Shown here piece after piece: positions 26,591 through 34,822 of a DNA stretch of 64,000 nucleotides; the stretch's first letter is position 1, and every line of letters starts with the position of its first letter. The notes beneath the pieces are model-generated. The model had not been told where the DNA came from and did no database searches. It saw only the letters and a list, made by a program, of their open reading frames with translations. Source of the stretch: Saccharothrix deserti (GTDB taxonomy: Bacteria; Actinomycetota; Actinomycetes; Mycobacteriales; Pseudonocardiaceae). The DNA lies in contig NZ_VKAB01000002.1 of NCBI RefSeq assembly GCF_009769385.1, positions 124,001 to 188,000 of the forward strand. Direction: 5' to 3'. Both the position numbers and the translations under genes were made by a program.

Positions 26591-26599
26591 GCAGGACTG

Positions 26600-26808
26600 G
26601 CGGCGACCGCACGATCCGCCCCGGTCACCGGGATCGGCGGGCGCTCCTCGTCACAGCTCCGGTCAAGACCGTCAGCCTGCGGCTGCTGGGCAGCGAGGAC
26701 GTCCTGAGTGACGACGAAAGCCGTCGGTTGGTCACCGCGTGGCACCGCGGCAACGTGGCCCGTCTGCCGGCTCTCGCCGCAGCCGCCACGCACCGGGCCA
26801 CTCGTTAG
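26600..26808 (+). pseudogene. Short basic protein family, copy 2, remnant
   Basis: In the frame ending TAG 26806-26808 the translation includes DRRALLVTAPVKTVSLRL, then SDDESRRLVTAWHRGNVARL and PALAAAATHRATR. This is clearly homologous to the copy at 17090-17407 but lacks the hydrophobic middle and has no in-frame ATG, GTG or TTG at its beginning. It abuts the histidine-kinase remnant on the opposite strand, marking an old recombination junction near 26590-26600. Confidence 0.5.
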
Positions 26809-26818
26809 ACCTGAAGCC

Positions 26819-27640
26819 CTAGACCTGGAGCCACTTCCGGTCTGCCAGGAGTTGGCCGGCTTGGGGGCCCATCAGGGACATGCCACCGTCCACCACGTAC
26901 GACGCCCCGGTCACGTACCCGGCCGCCGGGGTGGCCAGGAACGCCACCACCGCGGCCACCTCGCCCGCGTGGCCGGGGCGCCCCAGCGGCACGCCGGGCC
27001 GCTGCTCCGTGCGCGGGTCCACGTCCTCCTGACCCGTCATCGGGGTGGAGATCTCGCCGGGCGCCACCGAGTTGACCGTGATGGCGTGCTCGGCCAGCTC
27101 CAGCGCCAGCACCTTCGTCAACGCGCCCAGCCCCGCCTTGGCCGCGCAGTACGGCGCGGCCCCGACCCGCGGCTGGTGCTCGTGCACCGACGTGATGTTG
27201 ATGATCCGGCCGCCCTGACCGGCCTTGATCATGTGCTTCGCGGCGCGCTGGGAGCACAGGAACGCGCCGTCGAGGTCGACGGACAGCACATTCCGCCAGG
27301 TGTCGAAGTCCATGTCCATGGCCTTCTGGGCGGTGCCGGTGCCCGCGCAGTTCACCAGCACGTCGACACCGCCGAGCTCGCCGGCCAGTTCGTCGACCAC
27401 GGCGGCCGAGGTGGGCAGGTCGGTCAGGTCCAGCCGCCGCACGACCGCCCGGACGCCCTTCTCGCGGACCTGGCGGGCGGTGTCCTCGGCGCCGTCGGCG
27501 TCCTCGTGGAACGTGATGCCGACGTCCACGCCGCCGCCCGCGAGGGCCACCGCGATCGCCTTGCCGATGCCGGAGTCGGAGCCGGTCACCACCGCGCGCA
27601 TCGGCGCGCCGGCCCGGTCCTGGGGAAGTGGAGCGCTCAT
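26819..27640 (-). CDS. Short-chain dehydrogenase/reductase
   Basis: 273 aa from ATG 27640; a second candidate ATG lies 13 codons later. Classical SDR: VVTGSDSGIGKA, NCAGTG, active-site NITSVHEH and YCAAKAG with catalytic Tyr and Lys, then SVAPGEISTPM. C-terminal GGMSLMGPQAG. Similar in outline to glucose-1-dehydrogenase/3-oxoacyl-reductase types; substrate unknown. Divergent from the zinc alcohol dehydrogenase, sharing a 256-bp control region with repeats. Confidence 0.87.
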   Translation of the reverse strand: MSAPLPQDRAGAPMRAVVTGSDSGIGKAIAVALAGGGVDVGITFHEDADGAEDTARQVREKGVRAVVRRLDLTDLPTSAAVVDELAGELGGVDVLVNCAGTGTAQKAMDMDFDTWRNVLSVDLDGAFLCSQRAAKHMIKAGQGGRIINITSVHEHQPRVGAAPYCAAKAGLGALTKVLALELAEHAITVNSVAPGEISTPMTGQEDVDPRTEQRPGVPLGRPGHAGEVAAVVAFLATPAAGYVTGASYVVDGGMSLMGPQAGQLLADRKWLQV

Positions 27641-27667
27641 GGGCTCCGGGTACCCGGCCCGGAACCC

Positions 27668-27699
27668 GCCACACGACGGTGTCCGCCACACGACCGTGT
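27668..27699. promoter_or_regulatory. Tandem palindromic operator candidates (SDR/ADH control region)
   Basis: Two 15-bp direct repeats 17 bp apart, GCCACACGACGGTGT (27668-27682) and GCCACACGACCGTGT (27685-27699). The second contains a perfect palindrome ACACG-AC-CGTGT; the first has one mismatch. They lie 28 bp upstream of the SDR start, a good position for a dimeric repressor. No regulator gene is adjacent. Confidence 0.4.
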
Positions 27700-27769
27700 T
27701 TGCCACCCACCATGCCGGGAACCCGAGCCCCGACAACCCCGCGAGGTCGCCGTCGATCGTTCGCGACTC

Positions 27770-27806
27770 ATTTTCCGGCGATCACGCTTTTCGATCGTCG
27801 GAAAAT
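27770..27806. promoter_or_regulatory. Inverted repeat upstream of alcohol dehydrogenase
   Basis: Fourteen-base arms ATTTTCCGGCGATC (27770-27783) and GATCGTCGGAAAAT (27793-27806) with one mismatch and a 9-nt loop. The AT-rich ends distinguish it from its surroundings. It could be an operator for the dehydrogenase at 27897 or a transcribed hairpin; the sequence does not decide. Confidence 0.4.
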
Positions 27807-27862
27807 CAGGCGCGAGCGGTCGACCTCCCGGGCGACCGAGCCCGCCGTCTGCGGAGCAGCGG

Positions 27863-27888
27863 CAATTCAACACAGCAATTCAACACAG
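27863..27888 (+). repeat. Perfect 13-bp tandem duplication in ADH leader
   Basis: CAATTCAACACAG occurs twice head-to-tail (27863-27875 and 27876-27888), directly before the ribosome-binding site of the alcohol dehydrogenase. It looks like a recent slippage event and could alter leader spacing. Confidence 0.8.
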
Positions 27889-27896
27889 GAGTTCTG

Positions 27897-29069
27897 ATGA
27901 AGGCCGTCACCTGGCACGGCAAGCGGGACGTGCGCGTGGACACCGTGCCGGACCCGATCCTCAAGGAGTCGACGGACGTGGTCGTCCGCATCACCTCCAC
28001 CGGGTTGTGCGGCTCGGACCTGCACCTGTACGAGGTGATGGGCCCGTTCATCGACGAGGGCGACATCCTCGGGCACGAGCCGATGGGCATCGTGGAGGAG
28101 GTCGGCGCGGAGGTCACCGAGGTCAGGCCCGGTGACCGGGTGGTGGTGCCGTTCAACATCTCCTGCGGCACGTGCTTCATGTGCGAGCTGGGCCTGCAGT
28201 CGCAGTGCGAGACGACCCAGGTGCGCGAGCACGGGTCGGGCGCGGCGCTGTTCGGCTACACCAAGCTGTACGGGCAGGTGCCCGGCGGGCAGGCGGAGTA
28301 CCTGCGGGTGCCGTTCGGGAACACGCTGCCGATCAAGGTGCCCGACGGCCCGCCGGACGACCGGTTCGTGTACCTGTCCGACGTGCTGCCCACGGCGTGG
28401 CAGGCGGTCGAGTACGCGGGCACGCGGGACAGCCTGGTCGTGCTCGGGCTCGGTCCGATCGGCGATATGGCGACCCGGATCGCCCAGCACCGCGGCGTCG
28501 AGCAGGTCATCGGCGTCGACCTGGTGCCGGAACGCATGGCGCGCGCCCGCGGCCACGGCGTGACCGTGCTGAACGTGCGGGACAGCCACCTGGTGGACCA
28601 CATCCGCGACCTGACCGACGGGCGCGGCCCGGAGGCGGTGATCGACGCGGTCGGCATGGAGGCGCACGGCGCGCCGGTGGCGAAGTTCGCGCACCAGGCG
28701 GTCGGCCTGCTGCCGGACGCCATCGCGGCCCGGTTCATGCAGACCGCGGGCGTGGACCGGCTGCACGCGCTGCGGCTCGCGATCGACATCGTGCGGCGCG
28801 GCGGCACCATCTCGGTGTCCGGCGTGTACGGCGGGATGGCCGACCCGCTGCCGATGCTGACGCTGTTCGACAAGCAGGTCCAGCTGCGCATGGGCCAGGC
28901 CAACGTGTGGCACTGGGTGCCGGACATCCTGCCGTTGCTGACGGACGACGACCCGCTCGGCGTGGACTCGTTCGCCACCCACCACCTGCCCCTGGACCAG
29001 GCGCCGCACGGCTACGACATCTTCCAGCACAAGCAGGACGGCGCCGTCAAAGTGCTGCTGCGCCCGTGA
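27897..29069 (+). CDS. Zinc-dependent alcohol dehydrogenase (formaldehyde dehydrogenase-like)
   Basis: 390 aa from ATG 27897, with AGGAG 7 nt upstream. Medium-chain dehydrogenase: catalytic-zinc ligands in TGLCGSDLHLYE and GHEPMGIVEEVG; a structural-zinc-like Cys cluster around SCGTCFMCELGLQSQC; NAD-binding LGLGPIGDMATRIA. The long insertion (FMQTAGVDRLHALRLAID) is typical of the glutathione-independent formaldehyde/threonine-type subgroup common in actinobacteria. Its stop overlaps the next GTG. Confidence 0.9.
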   Translation: MKAVTWHGKRDVRVDTVPDPILKESTDVVVRITSTGLCGSDLHLYEVMGPFIDEGDILGHEPMGIVEEVGAEVTEVRPGDRVVVPFNISCGTCFMCELGLQSQCETTQVREHGSGAALFGYTKLYGQVPGGQAEYLRVPFGNTLPIKVPDGPPDDRFVYLSDVLPTAWQAVEYAGTRDSLVVLGLGPIGDMATRIAQHRGVEQVIGVDLVPERMARARGHGVTVLNVRDSHLVDHIRDLTDGRGPEAVIDAVGMEAHGAPVAKFAHQAVGLLPDAIAARFMQTAGVDRLHALRLAIDIVRRGGTISVSGVYGGMADPLPMLTLFDKQVQLRMGQANVWHWVPDILPLLTDDDPLGVDSFATHHLPLDQAPHGYDIFQHKQDGAVKVLLRP

Positions 29070-29324
29070 CGGGTTATCGTCCAGCCATTATCCGCTCTCG
29101 GTGGTTGCTCGCCGTGGCGTTACCGGCGGTGCTGGCAGGCGGATGCGGCACGGGCACGGGTGACCTGGTCGGCCGACTTCTGGAACCGGTCGCTGCAGAA
29201 CTGGCAGTCGGAGTTCCTGGCCATCGGCTCGATGGTGGTGTTGAGCGTGTACCTGCGGCAGCGGGGATCACCGGAGTCGAAGCCGGTGGGCACACCGCAC
29301 AACACCACTGACGAGACGGGCTGA
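29066..29324 (+). pseudogene. Chimeric remnant: lipoprotein signal joined out of frame to DUF6766 C-terminus
   Basis: A GTG at 29066 (GTGA overlap with the dehydrogenase stop) begins a lipoprotein-like N-terminus: Arg-rich, then LLAVALPAVLAGGC with lipobox Cys. From about 29140 a different frame encodes WSADFWNRSLQNWQSEFLAI, a transmembrane segment and YLRQRGSPESKPVG to a stop at 29322, which I recognise as the C-terminus of the small membrane protein family DUF6766. The lipoprotein frame itself runs to 29311 with poor coding character. Either the two were joined by deletion, or the 54-aa frame from GTG 29160 is translated alone. Confidence 0.5.
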
Positions 29325-29350
29325 CCGAGCGGGGCTCGGGCGGCCGGGGC

Positions 29351-29860
29351 TCATTCCAGGCGCTCTTCCTCGTCCTCGTCGTCCTCGTCGTTCACCTGGA
29401 TGGTGTCCCGCCCGCGCTCGCGCCACGGCAGCACGAACCACAGCATGCCGAACAGCACGGCCGCGAAGACGCCCAGCGCGATGGCCACCCAGCCGCCGAC
29501 GATGACCTCGCCGAGCATCAGGATGGTGCCGATCATGGCCACCGCCAGGCACGCCAGCCCGATGATCGCGAAGCGGTTCGCCACCTCGATGACGTCCTCG
29601 CGCCTGCCGCGGCGGAAGAGGAGGCGGTGCCAGGCCGCCGGGGCGGTGAGCAGCGCCACCGAGCACGCGGCGAACAGGATGGTGATCAGGTGGGTGACGC
29701 GGATGTAGTAGTCGGCCGCCGCGTAACGCTCGGTGAAGGCGATCGACAGCAGGAAGCCGAACAGGATCTGCACGCCAGCCTGCGCCACCCGCAGTTCCTG
29801 CAACAACTCGTTGAGGTTGCGGGCCAGTCTCCGCTGGTGCGACTCCTCGGCCTGGCTCAC
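29351..29860 (-). CDS. DUF6328 family membrane protein
   Basis: 169 aa from GTG 29860. A charged N-terminal helix (HQRRLARNLNELLQELRVAQ) precedes four transmembrane segments (VQILFGFLLSIAF, ITILFAACSVALL, FAIIGLACLAVAMIGTILML, VAIALGVFAAVLFGMLWFV) and an extremely acidic tail (DEDDEDEEE). The N-terminal motif and topology match actinobacterial DUF6328 proteins, whose function is unknown. Monocistronic. Confidence 0.8.
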   Translation of the reverse strand: MSQAEESHQRRLARNLNELLQELRVAQAGVQILFGFLLSIAFTERYAAADYYIRVTHLITILFAACSVALLTAPAAWHRLLFRRGRREDVIEVANRFAIIGLACLAVAMIGTILMLGEVIVGGWVAIALGVFAAVLFGMLWFVLPWRERGRDTIQVNDEDDEDEEERLE

Positions 29861-29914
29861 TGGGACCAGATACCCATCACCCGGTCCGGTTAATCACTCC
29901 GACCCAAACGCCGG

Positions 29915-31090
29915 CTACTGCGTCCGGGTGACGAACGACAACCCGAAGTGGTTCAGCGTGGCCGGGAGCGGCGCGCGCAGTGTCGGCACGTCGAGGTGGT
30001 CGCGCAGCGCGTCCAGCATGGTGCTCCCCGCCACCAGCACGAGATCACGACCCGGGCACACACCCGGACCGCCGCTGAACGGCACCAGACCCGGATCGGG
30101 CGGTGTCGGCCAGATCTCCGGCGTGTACGCGTCGGCGTAGGGCAGCCGGTCCGGATCGCGGTGCAAGTACGGCACGAACACGACGAACGTGGTGCCCTCC
30201 GGCAGCCACTTGCCGTGCCAGCGGGTCGGTTCGGTGCTCTCCCGCAGGATCACCGGCGTGGTCGGCCACAGCCGCACCGACTCCCAGATCCCGGCCTGCC
30301 CCTCCCCGCCGATCGCCAACGCCCGCATGGTCGCGATGCCGGCCGCGTCGAACGCGAACAGCCAGTGCGGCATCTGCTCCCGCAGCTCGTCGACGGTCCC
30401 GAGGCCCGCCAGGCTGCCGGGCTCACCGCGCTCCAGGTGCCCGCGCAACCGTTCCTCGAACCGCTTGCGCGACTCCTCCCGGCGCGGGTGCAGGTAGGCC
30501 CAGTTCGCGTTGCCCCGCAACGTTTGCAGCACGTCGGTCAGCTCCACGTCCTCACGCGCGAACGAGCCGAGCAGGATCCGCCGGGCCGCCCGCCACCACG
30601 ACTGCGCGAACGCGTCCCACGTCAACGCGCCGGTGCTGCGGGCGTGCCGAAGCAGCAGGTCGGCCTCGTCACCCACGATCCCCGGCACGTCGATCTTCTC
30701 CGGCCGCAGCACGTCGTCGTTCACCGCACGCCGCCGCGCCCGCTCCGCACCCGTCGAGATCAGCACGCCGTGCGGCTGGAAGTGCGCCAAGGCGGCCTTC
30801 TTCTCCCGGGTGGCCAACGCGAACGGTTCCGGCGACTCGGCCAGCAGCCGCGAGACGTCCTCCGGGTCCAGCAGCAACGCGATGCTGCGCCCGGTCACCC
30901 TCAGCCGCAGCGGTTCCGGGCCGTAACGCTCGCGGAACCGCCTCATGGTGGCCACGGCGGCGGCGTCCGCCTGCACCTTCTCCGCCACCGTCGTCACCGC
31001 CGACCGGCGCACGACCACGCCCTTCGCCAGCGTCGGCAACAGCACCTTGGCGAACGCCCGGCCCGTGTCCAACCTCGAGGCTACGGCCAC
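29915..31090 (-). CDS. Cytochrome P450
   Basis: 391 aa from GTG 31090 with GGAGGAGG upstream. Heme-binding loop FSGGPGVCPGRD with Cys ligand C345; ExxR in ESVRLWPTTPVILRES; I-helix segment FAFDAAGIATM lacks the usual acid-Thr pair. The shape (about 390 aa, no membrane anchor) is of soluble bacterial P450s. It overlaps the SDR gene by 10 bp and ends an operon of heptose and glycosyltransferase genes, an unusual place for a P450. Oxidation of a lipid carrier, sugar or terpenoid acceptor is possible but not shown. No ferredoxin gene is adjacent. Confidence 0.88.
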   Translation of the reverse strand: MAVASRLDTGRAFAKVLLPTLAKGVVVRRSAVTTVAEKVQADAAAVATMRRFRERYGPEPLRLRVTGRSIALLLDPEDVSRLLAESPEPFALATREKKAALAHFQPHGVLISTGAERARRRAVNDDVLRPEKIDVPGIVGDEADLLLRHARSTGALTWDAFAQSWWRAARRILLGSFAREDVELTDVLQTLRGNANWAYLHPRREESRKRFEERLRGHLERGEPGSLAGLGTVDELREQMPHWLFAFDAAGIATMRALAIGGEGQAGIWESVRLWPTTPVILRESTEPTRWHGKWLPEGTTFVVFVPYLHRDPDRLPYADAYTPEIWPTPPDPGLVPFSGGPGVCPGRDLVLVAGSTMLDALRDHLDVPTLRAPLPATLNHFGLSFVTRTQ

Positions 31091-31761
31091 GACCCCTCCT
31101 CCGCGTGCGCGACGACGAGTTCGCGCACCTCGCACCCCTCGGGCTGGCGCAACGCGAACACGATCGCGTCGGCCACCCGCTCGGGCGGGTTCAGCTTGCT
31201 GTCGTCCGGCGGCCGGTACTGCTCGGCCCGGTCGTCGAAGAAGTGCGTGCGCATCCCGCCGGGGATCACCAGCGTCACCCCGACCCGCCCGGCGGTCTCG
31301 GCGGCCAACGCCCTGGTGAAGCCGACCACGCCGAACTTCGAGGCGCAGTAGGCGGTCGCGTCGCTGACCGCGCGCAGCCCGAGGGTCGAGGCGATGGTCA
31401 CCACCCGGCCGCCGTCCAGCATCGGCAACGCCGCCCGCACCACCGCCGCCGTGCCGAGCAGGTTCACCATCACCACCCGGTCCCAGTCGGTGCCGGACAC
31501 CTCGTCCAGCCGGCCGCAGGCGTCCGTGCCCGCCGCCGTCACCACCGCCCGCAGGCCGCCGTTGCGCTCCGCGATGGCCCGCACCGCCCGTTCCGCCGCC
31601 CTGGTGTCCGACAGGTCCACCGACTCGAAATCGGCGACCTCCGGGGACGACGGGGCGGCCTTGTCCAGCACCAGCGGGCGCCCTCCCAGCTCGTGCACCG
31701 CGTGCACCACGGCCGCGCCCAACCCGGACGCGCCTCCGGTCACCAACACCTGGCCGACCAT
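31081..31761 (-). CDS. Short-chain dehydrogenase/reductase
   Basis: 226 aa from ATG 31761, directly abutting the stop of the hldE-like gene. Classical SDR: VLVTGGASGLGAA at 5-17, TAAGTD, catalytic IAST and YCASKFG, followed by VIPGGMRTHFF. In this operon it might modify the heptose or a carrier sugar. It is not an extended SDR of the HldD heptose-6-epimerase type. Confidence 0.85.
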   Translation of the reverse strand: MVGQVLVTGGASGLGAAVVHAVHELGGRPLVLDKAAPSSPEVADFESVDLSDTRAAERAVRAIAERNGGLRAVVTAAGTDACGRLDEVSGTDWDRVVMVNLLGTAAVVRAALPMLDGGRVVTIASTLGLRAVSDATAYCASKFGVVGFTRALAAETAGRVGVTLVIPGGMRTHFFDDRAEQYRPPDDSKLNPPERVADAIVFALRQPEGCEVRELVVAHAEEGSWP

Positions 31762-33048
31762 TCAGCCCCTCCTCGACAGCATTTCGGTGGTCGAACGGCC
31801 CCGGTGGTAGGGCACGACGACGGTCCGCCCGCCCCAGCCCCGCACGAGGTCCGCTTCCGGCAACGAATCCACGGAGTAGTCGCCGCCCTTGACCCACACG
31901 TCCGGGCGCAGGGCGGCCAACACGCGTTCCGGCGTGTCGTCCTCGAACACCACCACGTCGTCCACGCAGCCCAGCGCGCGCAGCACCTCGACCCGGTCCT
32001 CTTCCCTGGTGACCGGCCGGTCCGGGCCCTTGAGCCGGCGCACGGACGAGTCGGAGTTCAGGCACACCACCAGGCAGTCGCCGAGCGAGCGGGCGGCGCG
32101 CAGGGTGCGGACGTGGCCCGCGTGCAGCAGGTCGAAGCACCCGCCGGTGGCGACGACCACGCCTCCCCGTGCCCGCACTGCGTCCACTGTGGACAGCGGG
32201 TCGACGGGCCGGAACCCGGACGCGCCGCCGCACCTGAGGAACTCGGCGGCCGACGTGACCGCGTCGGCGACCGCGTCGTCCATCGCGGCACCGCCCATGA
32301 GCCGTGCCGCGACGGTCACCGCGAACCGGTCGCCCGCTCCGCACGGGTCGACCACGGGGACGCTCGGCGCGGGCACGGCGACCGGCGTTCCGCCGCCGAG
32401 CAGGAGCGCGCCGTCGGCGCCGAGCGTCACCACGACCGCCCGCGCCCGCCACCGGTCGCGCAGCACCCGCAGCGCGTCCATCGGGTCGGCGCGCCCGCTG
32501 AACGCCTTGGCCTCGGCCGCGTTCGGTGTCACCAGGCGCGCGCCGGGCACCGGCTCCGGGCCGCGCGGGTGCGGGTCCCACACCACCGGGCGGCGGGCGA
32601 GCACGCCGCGCAGCCGTTCGTCGCGCACCAGCCCGCGCCCGTAGTCGGAGACGAGCACGTAGTCCGCCTCCAGCACGGCGTCGAGCATGTCGTCGGTGGC
32701 CTGCGGTGCGCCCGGCCCGCCGCCCCGGTCCAGCCGGGCGATCGACTGGCCGCCGCAGCGCAGCCGCGTCTTGACCGGGGTGGGTGCGGGCGACGGTCCC
32801 AGCACGGACGGCACCCGCGCCAACTCGTCCCGCAACCGCTGCCCGTCCTCGTCGTCGGCAACGGCGCTGACCAGCGTCACGTCGACACCGTCGGCGGCGG
32901 CCAAGGCCGCGGCCAACCCGGCGCCACCGGGTCGTGCCCGTTCCTCCTCCACGTCCAGCACCGGCGCGGGCGCGTCCGGGCACAACCGCTCGGCGGTGCC
33001 CAGCACGTCCACGTCGAGCAGCGAGTCACCCACGACGACGAGCTTCAC
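31762..33048 (-). CDS. hldE: HldE-like bifunctional heptose-7-phosphate kinase/heptose-1-phosphate nucleotidyltransferase
   Basis: 428 aa from GTG 33048. N-terminal PfkB kinase domain (1 to about 275): GDSLLDVDVLG, ARPGGAGLAAALA, VSDYGRGLV, TPNAAEAKAF and catalytic CGAGDRFAV. C-terminal cytidylyltransferase-like domain (about 290-428): ATGGCFDLLHAGHVRTLRAA with the HxGH motif, NSDSSVRRLKGPDRP and VWVKGGDYS. The kinase makes heptose 1,7-bisphosphate and, after GmhB, the second domain makes the nucleotide heptose. Domain order matches HldE/RfaE. GTGA overlap with gmhA. Confidence 0.85.
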   Translation of the reverse strand: MKLVVVGDSLLDVDVLGTAERLCPDAPAPVLDVEEERARPGGAGLAAALAAADGVDVTLVSAVADDEDGQRLRDELARVPSVLGPSPAPTPVKTRLRCGGQSIARLDRGGGPGAPQATDDMLDAVLEADYVLVSDYGRGLVRDERLRGVLARRPVVWDPHPRGPEPVPGARLVTPNAAEAKAFSGRADPMDALRVLRDRWRARAVVVTLGADGALLLGGGTPVAVPAPSVPVVDPCGAGDRFAVTVAARLMGGAAMDDAVADAVTSAAEFLRCGGASGFRPVDPLSTVDAVRARGGVVVATGGCFDLLHAGHVRTLRAARSLGDCLVVCLNSDSSVRRLKGPDRPVTREEDRVEVLRALGCVDDVVVFEDDTPERVLAALRPDVWVKGGDYSVDSLPEADLVRGWGGRTVVVPYHRGRSTTEMLSRRG

Positions 33049-33620
33049 GACACCCTCCGTTCCGCCGCGGGCAACGCCGCTTCGAACGCGGCGCACAGGG
33101 CGTGCACCGCGACCAGTTGGGCTTCCTGCACGTTCGCCGGGTCACCGGGCAGCGCCAGCACCTCGTCCGCGACCTCGGCCAGCGGGTTCGGCGTCGGCCC
33201 GGTCATCGCCCACACGTGCGCGCCCGCCAGCCGGGCCGCCTTCGCCGCCTCGATCAGGTTCCGGCTGCGCCCGCTGGTGGACAGCAGCACGACCACGTCC
33301 TGCGGCCGGGCGTGCGCGGTGACCTGGCGGGCGAACACCTGGTCGTAGCCGTAGTCGTTGCCGATCGCGGTCACGCTGGACGACTCCGCGCACAGCGCTA
33401 TCGCGGAGAACGGCCGCCGGTCGTCGCGGAACCGGCCGACCAGCTCGGCGGTCAGGTGCTGCGCCTCGGCGGCCGAACCGCCGTTGCCCGCCGCCAGCAG
33501 CCGACCGCCGGCGGTCAGCCGGCGGGCCAGCACACCGCCCCAGCGGGTCAGCCGCGGCGCCTGGGCGCGCAGCCCGGCCAACGACCGGGCGAGTCCGTTC
33601 AGGTGGCTCTCGACGGTCAT
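33045..33620 (-). CDS. gmhA: Phosphoheptose isomerase-like SIS-domain protein
   Basis: 191 aa from ATG 33620. SIS domain with the GmhA signature [20 protein letters not shown] (about 45-64), [25 protein letters not shown] and STSGRSRN. GmhA converts sedoheptulose 7-phosphate to D-glycero-manno-heptose 7-phosphate, the first step of heptose activation. It lies between the GT4 and hldE-like genes with four-base overlaps on both sides. Confidence 0.87.
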   Translation of the reverse strand: MTVESHLNGLARSLAGLRAQAPRLTRWGGVLARRLTAGGRLLAAGNGGSAAEAQHLTAELVGRFRDDRRPFSAIALCAESSSVTAIGNDYGYDQVFARQVTAHARPQDVVVLLSTSGRSRNLIEAAKAARLAGAHVWAMTGPTPNPLAEVADEVLALPGDPANVQEAQLVAVHALCAAFEAALPAAERRVS

Positions 33621-34822
33621 CGCGTGCCTCCCACGGCCACGGCCTGGCCCGCCGTGACCCGCTCGTAGACGCGTTCGGTGTCCTCCGCGATCCGGTCCCA
33701 CGTGTAGCGCACGCCGACCCGGTCCAGGCCCGCGATGCCGCACGTCTCCCGGCGGGCCTGGTCGGCCAGCATCGAGTGCAGCGCGCGGGCCAGCGCGGCG
33801 GGGTCGCGCGGCGGCACGAGCGTGCCGGTGACGCCGTCCACCACCGTGTCGGTCAGGCCGCCCACCGCGCTGGCCACCACCGGCACACCGCACGCCATGG
33901 CCTCCAGCGGCACGATGCCGAACGGCTCGTACCACGGCACGCACGCCACCACGTCCGCCGAGCGCAGCAACGCGGGCATCGCGTCCCGCGACACCTGCCC
34001 GGCCAGCCGCAGCCGGTTCCGCACGCCGACGCGCTCGGCGTGCGCGGCCAGCCGCCGCGCCTCCGGGTCGGCCTGGACGTTCACCGGGCCGCCCGCGATC
34101 ACCAGTTCGGTGTCCGGCAGCGACCGCAACGCGGTGATCAGGTCCTGGAAACCCTTGCGCGGCACCAACCTGCCGACCGAGACGATCCGGTGCCGGCAGC
34201 GGCGGCGGTCGCTCGGGCCGTCGGGCCGAAAGCGCACCGGGTCCACCCCGCACGGCACGACCGAGATCTTCGACCGCCGCACGCCCATGCGCATCAGCTC
34301 GACCACCTCGTCGTCACAGGTCGCGGCGATCCGGTCGGCCTCGCGGCCGATCATCCGCTCGATGCCGATCCGCTCGGGCGGGCTGGTGTCGTCGGCGCCC
34401 TGGTGGCGGCGCTTCACCGTGCCCAGGGCGTGGTAGGTCTGCACGACGGGCACACCCGCCTTGCGCGCGGCGAGCACCGAGGCCAGGCCGGACATCCAGA
34501 AGTGCGCGTGCACGACGTCGGGCCGGTCCTCGTACCAGCGTTGTTCCAGGAACCGGGCGAACCCGCCCATGTGCGGCAGCAACTCGTCCTTCGGCACCGA
34601 GCGCGCCGGACCGGCGGGCACGTGCACCACCTCGTAGCCCTGCTCGGTGCGCACCCGCTGCGGCAGGCCCGGGGCGTCACGACGGGTGTAGACCGCCACG
34701 TCGTGTCCGAGTGCCGACAACGCCGCTGACAACGCGGCGACGTGCACGTTCTGACCACCGGCGTCGACACCGCCCAAGGCGGCCAGCGGGCTGGCGTGCT
34801 CGGACACCATCGCGATCCTCAT
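33617..34822 (-). CDS. Family 4 (GT-B) glycosyltransferase
   Basis: 401 aa from ATG 34822. N-terminal [31 protein letters not shown] is typical of MshA/sucrose-phosphate-synthase-like GT4 enzymes. The C-terminal nucleotide-sugar domain has [36 protein letters not shown] with the E-x7-E motif, and [12 protein letters not shown] retaining cytoplasmic transferase; donor unknown, possibly an activated heptose made by its neighbours. ATGA overlap with the preceding gene. Confidence 0.9.
   Translation of the reverse strand: MRIAMVSEHASPLAALGGVDAGGQNVHVAALSAALSALGHDVAVYTRRDAPGLPQRVRTEQGYEVVHVPAGPARSVPKDELLPHMGGFARFLEQRWYEDRPDVVHAHFWMSGLASVLAARKAGVPVVQTYHALGTVKRRHQGADDTSPPERIGIERMIGREADRIAATCDDEVVELMRMGVRRSKISVVPCGVDPVRFRPDGPSDRRRCRHRIVSVGRLVPRKGFQDLITALRSLPDTELVIAGGPVNVQADPEARRLAAHAERVGVRNRLRLAGQVSRDAMPALLRSADVVACVPWYEPFGIVPLEAMACGVPVVASAVGGLTDTVVDGVTGTLVPPRDPAALARALHSMLADQARRETCGIAGLDRVGVRYTWDRIAEDTERVYERVTAGQAVAVGGTR

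Noticed and set aside
25727-26818. Mobile-element insertion as the cause of the gene debris
   Set aside because: No transposase, terminal inverted repeats or target-site duplication could be found; simple deletions suffice.
30103-33348. Plus-strand open frame of about 1080 codons across the P450, SDR and hldE-like genes
   Set aside because: Composition is Arg/Pro/Ser-rich shadow sequence and it crosses three well-supported genes on the other strand.
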